NCBI GenBank assembly: GCA_902481695.1
Contig: CABSXY010000086.1
Span: forward strand, 1-7,748
Length of the DNA: 7,748 bases
Direction: 5' to 3'
DNA from: an uncultured Haemophilus sp.
GTDB lineage: Bacteria > Pseudomonadota > Gammaproteobacteria > Enterobacterales > Pasteurellaceae
A program made the translations under genes and the position numbers. A model generated the notes under the pieces. That model worked only from the letters and a program-made list of their open reading frames with translations, ran no database searches and had not been told where the DNA came from. Shown here one piece after another: positions 1 to 7,600 of the stretch. Every line of letters starts with the position of its first letter. Within the stretch, counting starts at the first letter, position 1.

Positions 1-84
1 ATCAAACGGTGAAAAGGCAAATACGCCAATCACACCAGAAATCAGGGCTATAAGATAAACGACTAATTTATTTATTTTATCCAT
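1..84 (-). CDS. lnt: Apolipoprotein N-acyltransferase, N-terminal fragment (runs off left edge)
   Basis: Reading the minus strand from an ATG at 84 gives 28 codons open to the window edge, starting MDKINKLVVYLIALISGV and ending GVFAFSPFD. A short hydrophobic first membrane helix followed by an (A/V)FSP(F/Y)D motif is the N-terminus expected of Lnt, the inner-membrane enzyme that adds the third acyl chain to the N-terminal cysteine of lipoproteins. The gene follows corC on the same strand, the ybeX-lnt order known in E. coli and relatives. About 95% of the gene, including its nitrilase-type catalytic domain, lies outside the window. No Shine-Dalgarno sequence precedes the ATG at normal spacing: the bases just upstream are the U-tract of a terminator hairpin, and the nearest purine run (AGAGGGGG) is in that hairpin, 15 bases from the ATG. 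The frame stays open upstream to a stop at 124-126 but offers no better ATG or GTG start. Identity is inferred from the short peptide plus context. Confidence 0.82.
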   Translation of the reverse strand, partial: MDKINKLVVYLIALISGVIGVFAFSPFD

Positions 85-87
85 ACT

Positions 88-122
88 AAAAAAAATATTC
101 CCCCTCTTTAGCAAAGAGGGGG
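88..122 (-). terminator. Rho-independent terminator after corC, immediately before lnt
   Basis: Positions 100-109 (CCCCCTCTTT) and 113-122 (AAAGAGGGGG) form a perfect 10-bp stem with a 3-base loop. Read on the minus strand, a run of eight U (88-95) follows the stem after a 4-base gap. It begins 26 bases after the corC stop codon and ends 3 bases before the lnt ATG. It is either a partial terminator or attenuator between corC and lnt, or an RNA structure affecting lnt translation. Confidence 0.75.
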
Positions 123-148
123 CCTAGAATACGGTCAAACTAAGCAAC

Positions 149-1045
149 TTACTCAGCTTGTTCTTCCACGCCTTCCATATCCGATAAATGTTCATCCGGC
201 ACAGTTACACGCACCTGAATTAAACGACGACTATCGGCAGAAGTGACTTTAAATTGAATATTTTCTAAGGTGATTTCTTCACCCCGTTTCGGCAAATACC
301 CAAAGGCTTGCATGATTAAACCACCAATGGTATCCACTTCTTCATCATCAAAATGCGTATTAAATTGGGCATTAAAATCATCAATATCTGTTAATGCACG
401 CACCGCATAAGTGTGACGAGAAAGCTGACGAATATCCGCCACATCTTCCTCATCAAATTCGTCTTCAATATCACCGACAATTTGTTCGAGAATATCTTCG
501 ATGGTCACCAAACCTGATACCGCACCAAACTCATCCACCACAATCGCCATGTGGAAACGCTCAGAGCGAAAATCTTTTAACATACGATCAACACGTTTAC
601 TTTCCGGCACAATCACAACTGGACGTAACAACTGGGAAAGTTCGAACTCTTCCGCATCTTCACGTAAAAACTTAAGCAAATCTTTCGCGTGCAAAATACC
701 TTCAATATTATCGCGGTCATCCGTATCTGCAATCACAGGAAAACGAGAGTGAGCGGATTCAATAATCGTATTCAAACAGGCATCGAGATCTTGATTCGAT
801 TCAATAAATACAATTTGTGAGCGAGGAATCATGATATCGCGTACACGAAGCTCGGCGATTTCCATTACCCCTTCAATCATCTCGCGAGTGTTTTGATCGA
901 TTAAATCGTTTTGTTCTGAATCGCGAATCACCTCCACGAGTTCTTCACGATTTTTCAGCTCACCTTGGAAAAAGCGGCCAATAAGTGATTGGAAAAAAGA
1001 CTTTTTAGTTGTTTCAGTTTGATTACTCGAATGTTCTTCGTTCAT
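149..1045 (-). CDS. corC: CorC/YbeX cytosolic CBS-domain protein (magnesium/cobalt homeostasis)
   Basis: The 298-residue product matches E. coli CorC/YbeX (about 292 residues) along its length. An N-terminal segment containing GELKNREEL and RDSEQNDLID is followed by VRDIMIPRSQI near residues 68-78, which opens a tandem CBS pair (about 70-195). The second CBS unit ends in DEFGAVSGLVTIEDILEQIVGDIEDE (171-196). The last third (about 209-285, with DEEVDTIGGLIMQAFGYLP) is the CorC/HlyC transporter-associated domain. No membrane segment is present, so this is the short soluble form. Family knowledge: it was linked genetically to CorA-dependent Mg2+/Co2+ efflux, and the E. coli homologue to Mg2+ and ribosome homeostasis; its biochemical activity is not settled, and 'hemolysin C' labels are misleading. 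The frame extends to an ATG at 1102, but the start at 1045 (MNEEHSSNQ) gives the family length and a homologous N-terminus, and the extra 19 residues resemble nothing in the family. The Shine-Dalgarno sequence is weak. lnt lies downstream. Confidence 0.95.
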   Translation of the reverse strand: MNEEHSSNQTETTKKSFFQSLIGRFFQGELKNREELVEVIRDSEQNDLIDQNTREMIEGVMEIAELRVRDIMIPRSQIVFIESNQDLDACLNTIIESAHSRFPVIADTDDRDNIEGILHAKDLLKFLREDAEEFELSQLLRPVVIVPESKRVDRMLKDFRSERFHMAIVVDEFGAVSGLVTIEDILEQIVGDIEDEFDEEDVADIRQLSRHTYAVRALTDIDDFNAQFNTHFDDEEVDTIGGLIMQAFGYLPKRGEEITLENIQFKVTSADSRRLIQVRVTVPDEHLSDMEGVEEQAE

Positions 1046-1086
1046 AAAATTAAATGTGTTACTGTCGGATTGACTGCGTAAAAAGT

Positions 1087-1114
1087 AGCATATTTTGACC
1101 AAAATCGCAAAAAA
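1087..1114 (-). promoter_or_regulatory. Weak candidate sigma-70 promoter for corC
   Basis: On the minus strand a -10-like TATGCT (1087-1092) lies 16 bases after a T-rich hexamer TTTTTT (1109-1114), a poor -35. Transcription would start near 1080, leaving about 35 bases of leader before the ATG at 1045. It lies inside the longer reading frame starting at 1102, which agrees with rejecting that start. The match is weak, and corC may also receive readthrough from the cdi locus. Confidence 0.25.
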
Positions 1115-1137
1115 CTTAAGCTAAATGGCTGAAAATA

Positions 1138-1146
1138 AAGTGCGGT
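1138..1146 (+). repeat. Haemophilus-type DNA uptake signal sequence (USS), plus orientation
   Basis: An exact AAGTGCGGT core, preceded by A and followed by the AT-rich stretch TAATTCCTAAAAAGTTTTT. This agrees with the extended uptake consensus used by the Haemophilus/Pasteurella/Aggregatibacter clade for natural transformation. Confidence 0.9.
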
Positions 1147-1182
1147 TAATTCCTAAAAAGTTTTTAAACTCACTAAAAATTG

Positions 1183-1191
1183 ACCGCACTT
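1183..1191 (-). repeat. Haemophilus-type DNA uptake signal sequence (USS), minus orientation
   Basis: An exact AAGTGCGGT core on the minus strand, followed by CAATTTTTAGTGAGTTT, a good match to the AT-rich tail of the extended consensus. It pairs with the copy at 1138-1146 as an inverted repeat. Confidence 0.9.
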
Positions 1192-1193
1192 TG

Positions 1194-1230
1194 ATCTGCA
1201 CCCCAAAACCTAGACACCTATTTTTGCAGT
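1194..1230. mobile_element. Possible remnant tip of an IS3-family (IS150-group) insertion sequence
   Basis: The stretch CTGCACCCCAAAACCTAGAC (1196-1215) resembles, from memory, the terminal inverted repeats of IS150-group elements, which often read like CTG(C/A)ACCCCAAAAGTTAGACA. A short inverted repeat is present (CTGCA at 1196-1200, TGCAG at 1225-1229). There is no transposase reading frame and no second end nearby, so at most this is a scar left by an element or by recombination. Insertion-sequence debris next to the toxin end of cdi loci is common. The match was made by eye and is uncertain. Confidence 0.22.
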
Positions 1231-1279
1231 ACGATAGGAAACTAGCACAATATGAGAGCTACATTATCAACGTTATAAA

Positions 1280-1699
1280 TTATATATCCATTAACTCATA
1301 AGAAACATTTCCGGTTTCTAGTAACTCAATAAATACTCTTTTAATAAAATCAAAGTCTTCTATCACCGAACTAGCTGGATAGGGTTCTCCCTCAAAGTAA
1401 ACCAATCCAGGAGTACCATTAAAGTCAGATTTTGTTCTAATTAGGAACTCCCCATCTTTTCCATACTCAATTAAAGTAAATAAATATCTTTCACCGTCAC
1501 ATTGAACTGATAATCCTGAGATTCCAACTTCCGGCTCTGGGATAAACTCTAACCCCGCAGCCCCCTCATTTAGTTCAATATTATTAAGTATAGATATCAT
1601 TTTATCTTTATCAATAGAAGATACTCTCTCCCTATTAGATGCTATAATCCAGTCCTTTCCTCTTTGAAATCCACAGGTAAAAAATAAATTATTTGTCAT
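1280..1699 (-). CDS. Probable CdiI-type immunity protein for the adjacent deaminase toxin (Imm1-like)
   Basis: A 139-residue acidic, soluble protein with no signal peptide or membrane segment, as expected of a cytosolic toxin antagonist. Its ATG lies 11 bases inside the end of the toxin gene, so the two are translationally linked. It has its own good Shine-Dalgarno (AAAGGA at 1708-1713, 8-base spacing), allowing immunity to be made independently. The C-terminal half has alternating strands (residues 61-102, SGLSVQCDGERYLFTLIEYG then GEFLIRTK), a GLVYFEGEPYPASSVI segment (98-113), and a final helix VFIELLETGN followed by VSYELMDI. This layout, glycine-rich strands then a (Y/F)xGExxPxxxxI turn and a last helix, resembles Imm1, the immunity family most often paired with deaminase toxins; it lacks the usual final tryptophan. 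Position gives the immunity role strongly; the Imm1 assignment is by eye. Base composition is low in GC (15 of 60 bases in 1561-1620), like the toxin and unlike the CdiA stalk. Confidence 0.8.
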   Translation of the reverse strand: MTNNLFFTCGFQRGKDWIIASNRERVSSIDKDKMISILNNIELNEGAAGLEFIPEPEVGISGLSVQCDGERYLFTLIEYGKDGEFLIRTKSDFNGTPGLVYFEGEPYPASSVIEDFDFIKRVFIELLETGNVSYELMDI

Positions 1700-4600
1700 T
1701 TTTTGGTTCCTTTATTGATCGTTGACCTTTAGACCAAACGTACACTTTGGGTAACTTAGTTTTATTATCTATTGCATGAACAGTAACAGATTTTAACCCA
1801 GCTTTTTCAGCAGCTGTAGCTATATCATTTTTACAATAATCACAAACATCCTTACCTTGAACATTAATGACCATACTTTTACCTTTAGTTACACCTCGGT
1901 CATAAGCCTGTTGAATAGCTCCTATTTCTGCATGAGCATTTTCCATATTACTATTTGGATAAGGCGAGCCGTTTTTTAAAGGCGGTTTCGCTGCCACATT
2001 TTCTGCAATTAGTGTCAGTTTATTTGGATCTGAAAATTTATCCGCCCTAGCCATCTGATTGGTATCAACATAAACCCTGCCATTAACATCCACTCTCGCA
2101 ATGACATCAATCTTCTCAAGTTTTGTGCCTTGTGCTTTAAGCATTTCGTTTGATAGCTGCTCTTTTAATGGGATAGATTTAGCATTATTCTCCGCACCAG
2201 AAGAAATTTTAATCTTATGGTTTTCATATCCTTTTATTTTCCCATCAACTCTAGGCAAGGAGCTTCCTTTTCCCGAAGTAATACTCCCCCCTCGTCCTCC
2301 ATAAGAAGAAGCGGACAGATATACATCAGACATTGCGTCATCATATCCTGCCTGTCTATCCCATTCTTTCCAAACTCTACCAAATCCAGTTGTTTTACCT
2401 GGAATTACAGATACTTGCATCCAATCAAATTGCTCACCACTTATAACTGGGGATTTTTCATAAAACGGTGGTACCAAGCCTATATAATTAGTTAGTTTTC
2501 CTTGCGCACTAATCAAATGCTGTCTTTCTTTACTTCCTACAGCTAATTTCCCAGCCTCTCGCTCCATCTTACTACTATCTATTTTTATTTGCTGGAATAT
2601 CCTTTCAATTTCTTTTTGTTTTTTTTCTGGGGGTAAATTGCTTTTACGCACTTGTTCGTAAAGATTAGCATAATATTCCATGCTCTTTGCACCTGATCGC
2701 ATAGCTATTAAGTCAATAACCTTCTGCTCTTCTTTAGAAAGCCATTTTTGATCTTTAATATACTGGGACCACAAAAAGTTATTTTCAACGGCATTCTTCG
2801 CAACAATACTCCCAATCTCTCCATTTTTAGAAGCTGTATCAGAATCTGCGCCTCTTGCTTTTGAAGTAGTTTGTGCAACAACCTGACCAATGAAGCTTGT
2901 AATTCCCACAAGCATTTCCTTCTCTTTATTTGATAGTTCAGTTGGCTCTGCTCCCTTATCTATCGTCTTGATTTTATCTATGATAGCTTTCATTTTTCCT
3001 GTCGTAGAGGTTAGGGATTCATCACTCGCTACTTCATTAATAATTTGAGAAAGTCTAGCTGCTACCGGCGCAGAAAGCTCTGCAACACCAGCTGCTAAAG
3101 CACCCGATGTACCACTACCACCAAGAGCATTAGCTTCTACAGCCCCCCAAAGTGCATGTGCAGCAATATTAGCAACCGTATTTACTTTACCCGACTCATC
3201 TGTCGTAGCTTTTTTAATCCCTACATTAACATAAGGAGCAGCAGCTGTTGCTGCAATACCTTTGACAGATTGTCCACTTAATGCAGCAACAATTGTTGAA
3301 GTAAGTGCATCCGCGGCACGACGATATTTACCACCACTATCCCATTCAGCTGCTTCATCTTCTAAACGCTTTAACTGTAGTCCAACAAGTGCTGCGCCAG
3401 TATTATCTTGACGAGCTTCCAGTTCTTTTTTCTCTCCCTCTAATCGCTCTATTTCCTGTAATAATGGTGCTTTTTGTCTAGCCACATAAGTATTAACCGC
3501 ACTTTTAATATTCTCTACAGCGGCTGAGATTTGGCGTTGTTCGCTTAAGATTTGATTAACATCTTTTGGCGTATCAACTTGACCATTGGCTTGATTAATA
3601 TCCGTATTAATGCCCAAAGCCTGAGCAGTAGTTTGCATCGGTGCAGTATCTTTATTTAAGGTAATCTTGCCTTCAGTTAAGGTTGCTCGCGTTACTGAAT
3701 CGTCAGAGTTCGATTCTTTCATTGGTAACCCACCACTCAAATTAGGCGTATTCACATTTGAACCTTTTCCATCCACACTTGCACTAAATGACATACTCGA
3801 AGCATCACTGTGACTTTCATTTTGAATATCTTCAAAAGTCAGCTTATTGGTTGATAATTCACTATTTTCAGGGTTCGTACTGGTAATCGCTGCTCCTTTT
3901 AAGTAAACATTGTTCGCATTAACATGATATCCACCTTCTTCAGCAAATAATCCGGCTTGCTCTTTCACTTGTTTATAGCTTGATTCTCCTTTTTCAGAAT
4001 TACCATAACCACTTGCATTCCAGTTAGTTCCGATACCAATTTCAACCTCTAAACCACCGCCGCTCGATTTTGTCTCAAATTTATTTTCATCTTGCACACT
4101 CGCAATATTGAGATTTCCACCTACATTCGCGTTGATTGTTTTAGCTTTTGCTGTCGTACCCGTTAAGGTAGTATCACCTTGAGTATTGATATTCAAGGTT
4201 TCAGTATTAAGATGGCTATTTGTATAGTTCACCCCTTCTACATTGGTTTTACTGCTTGAACCACCTACACGCGCATAAATACCAACACCGGTTTGAGCAC
4301 CAATTGTTGCCGCCATCCCGACTTCGACGCCTGCACTTTGTGAACGGGCATGTTGATCTACCGTGCTCTTACCAGGATCAATAGTTAGGTTATTGGCATT
4401 AAAGGTTACGCTACTGTCTTTTAAGCGGTTACCTTTTTCATCCACAGACGTGATATCTGCATGGGTGATATTAATATTCCCTAACTGCGAATTACCTTGT
4501 GCATTTGTGCTGCCATCACCACGTGCAGTAAACTCAATCTCTTTCGCATTAAATAGGTTGCCTTGGCTGGTGTGCTGATAGCTGTCTTCTTTCTTACGGC

Positions 4601-7600
4601 TATGAGCAACCCCGGTACCAGATTCCACACGAAGTAAATAAGTTGCGCCACCTTGCCCTTGGAATGCAGAGGCCAAGTTATAAGCTTGTGCTGCAACACT
4701 CATGATATTTGCTGCTTGCACACGATCTGAGGCTTTTTTATTTTTTACAGTGCTTTCAATACTATTGATTAAATCAATAATTGGTGATTTCACACGAGTA
4801 AATTGACCAAATTTCAGATCGCTTTCACTTTGTTTATATTTATCAGTATTAAAAGCTGAATCCACAATAATATTTTGTGCATTAATGGAAGCTTTATCTT
4901 TTGATAAAATTTCTGCCGATGTTTGACGATAATCTTTACCAGCATACACTTCTACCTTATCACCTAAGCTCGCTAATTGCGCTTTTTCATGGTGAGTAAA
5001 GTTACCATCTTGGTTAAAACGAGTACGGTTATAACCATAGAAACGTTCAGAATCTGAAATAACAGCCTCACCTACTGCGTGGCCTTTGCGTTGCTGCGTT
5101 GTCTCTTGTGTGGTAACGGCCGTATCTAAAATCACATTACCACCTGCAGATAATTGGTTTTTACCCTCAGACACAATTTTGGCACCTTTAGCATGAATAT
5201 CACCTTTTTGTGCCACAATTTGGTTATTACCACCTACAGAAATAGTGGTTGATACTTCTTGTGTTTGAGTTGCATCGCCATTTTCACGTTGAGTATGTAC
5301 ACCAAAAAGGTATTTATTCGCATCACCTAAACTAAATCCTTTATCTGAGGTATTGGCCTGCTGAGTATAAGTGTTCTCAGCCGTTCCTAACTCAATATTA
5401 TTTGAGGCTAGGAATGTTGCACCTTTCTCTGCTGCAATTTGTGTACCTTGTGTGCGAATATCGCCTTCAGACGCCACCACACTAAGTTGTCCGCCAGCAT
5501 TAACTGCGGTCACTTTTGCGGTTGTTTCTGTCGTAGTTTTATCTGATTTACTGCGTTTGTGCTCCAAATACGGCACAATACCACGGCTCATTAACTCCAC
5601 TGAATCTGCACCTGCTTCAGCAATAGAGTTAATTTTTCCTACAACAGTTTCTGTACCACCTTGTTTTTGGCGTTGTTTATATTGATCTACCGCTTTCACA
5701 GTTGGATCGTAAACCATGCTTAAACCAAAACCGCTTGTTTTACTTGTTTTGTGTACTTCAGTGTGATGAATTTCCTTAGCCGCTTCTAGATTAACTTGTT
5801 TTGCATGTAGATCAAATTGATCCTGACTGTTTAAATCAGAACCTCGCACAGTCAAGACATTTTCTGCGACTAAAGTTGCAGTACCAGCTGTTAATTGGCT
5901 ACCTGCAGCTTCTAAGCTGACGGATTTGCTGTCTAGATTAGACTTGCTTTTCTCATAACCAACTTTTGCTACACCACCTTTAAAACTTGAGGCTAAACCA
6001 GAACGTTTTTTCTCGTAATGTTCTTCAACATAAGCGTGATTTTCCGCTTCTTTCACATTAACGTTATTAGCCTGCACCAATAATTCATCTTGTGCAGTAA
6101 TCGAAGAGCCTTTAACTGTCGCATTTGCATCTTGTGAATAAACAATAACATCCTTACCATTTACTTCACTTCCTTTGCTCAGGTCATAATCATGATGATG
6201 ACGCATTTCTTCGGTTTCTTTGGTTAAGAAACCTTTCGATGTTTGTTTATTTCGGCGGTCTAAATGCTCAATATCTCGTCCTTCTTCGAGCTTCACTTCA
6301 CCTTGTGAGGCAATAATAGTTCTCCCTTCTTCACTATTAACCTTAGCTTGACGAAGCGTTGTTTCTTCTTGCCCCACTAAACGAGTGCCTTCTTTACCCT
6401 CAATAACAGAACTCACCTCACCTTCTTTATCTAAGTGATAATGATGGTTATCGCTAAAGTCATAGTGTTCTTTACTGTTTTGCTTCTCAGTCGTCACCAA
6501 AAGCTTACCTTTGGCATTTACATCAACAGTGCCTGCCGATTTCACATTCGCTGCTTTTATCGTGATATCGCCACCACTTTGAATGGATAACTCACCACCT
6601 TTGCCGGTTACCTTCAATTCACTTTGGCGATCGACTTGCTTATTACCTGTTTCTGTTCGACCTAATTGGCTTTGTGTTTCTGTTGTGGTGGCGCCAAGCT
6701 CTACGGATTTTCCACCGTATAGAGACAAGCTATCTGCAGCCACAATCTTACCGCCTAGGTTTACTAATTTTTGCTCAGCATTAAGATTGACATTATCTGC
6801 TAAAACCACCCCTTTATTTTGTAGATCTTGGCCGTAAATATTCACCAAATTACTTGCAATCAAGGTACCTTCATTATTCATACTGGTAACCTTAGCCACA
6901 ATGCTATCACCAGAAATTACAGCGCCTGTTGGTGCGACTTGAGCACGGTTAGAAGCCAAATAAATTTTAGGCGTTAAAACATTGAGCTTTTTACCATCTG
7001 GTAATGTCACCTCTTCATTTACCATCCACACTAGATCAGTAGTGAGTTCCGACATTTGCTTTTCCGTTAATGCCACGCCCGGTACTAAATTTAATTTTTT
7101 GGCATAATGAACACCGTTATTCATCAAACCTTGGTATTGCTCTAAATCATTTTGATAACCATCAAGATAACGACGTCCAGTCAATTGATTAATTTGCTCA
7201 TTGACAAGGCGTAACTCATAGAAGCCATCCCCTAAACGTTTATGCATACTATCTGGAGAATACTGTAAAGCATTCAGCATATAATCTGAGCTCAACCATT
7301 TTTGCTTATTCGCAAAACGAGGATCAGTTTCAATCACATAACCATTCGGTGCATCAGGATTAATATTATAGAGCGATGATTTATCAAGAGATTGTGTCAA
7401 GCGGTTTAATACTACATCACCTACGTTAGCTTTACTTGCTACGTTGTTATTAGTAAATTCAGGAGCCACATTTTCTTTATAAGCAAATACTCCTAAATCT
7501 TTTACACTTTCATTTTGTTTAAAGTAAATATTGGTATCGCTGCCTGTAGTATAGTAACGGTCAAAGCGATTTCTTTTTTTTCTAGTTTTGTAATAAGCGG

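Larger units (their letters stand above)
1137..1192 (-). terminator. Inverted pair of DNA uptake signals, probable terminator after the immunity gene
   Basis: AAAGTGCGGT at 1137-1146 and its exact reverse complement ACCGCACTTT at 1183-1192 form a 10-bp stem across 36 bases. An AATT/AATT pairing just inside the stem can extend it past one mismatch. Read on the minus strand, the second arm ends in CACTTTATTTTC, a short U-rich tail. Head-to-head uptake-signal pairs between genes are a known class of putative terminators in Haemophilus. It lies 88 bases after the immunity stop codon and upstream of the corC promoter candidate, so it could insulate corC from the cdi transcript. The long loop and weak U-tract make its strength uncertain. 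Confidence 0.5.

Noticed and set aside
394..752. Plus-strand open frames opposite corC
   Set aside because: They are antisense shadows of a well-supported gene, overlap each other in different frames, and show no recognisable domain.
1046..1102. A longer corC starting at an ATG at 1102 (19 extra residues)
   Set aside because: The extra residues do not resemble the family N-terminus, the family length fits the 1045 start, and a -10-like hexamer lies inside the extension.
1692..2110. Assigning the toxin to the DddA (SCP1.201) double-strand DNA cytosine deaminase family
   Set aside because: The zinc motifs are shared by all deaminase toxins; the HAEIGAIQQA and VCDYCKNDI contexts look closer to MafB19-like members than to DddA, and substrate cannot be inferred by eye.
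4418..4435. TTAAGCGGT near 4426 and ATAAGCGGT near 7596 as uptake signals
   Set aside because: They have one or two mismatches to the Actinobacillus-type core, a rate expected by chance in a gene this long.
2101..6837. Several 67-104-residue open frames on both strands within cdiA
   Set aside because: Their composition mirrors the cdiA codons, they show no recognisable domain or consistent ribosome binding site, and they lie wholly inside a 2019-codon gene.
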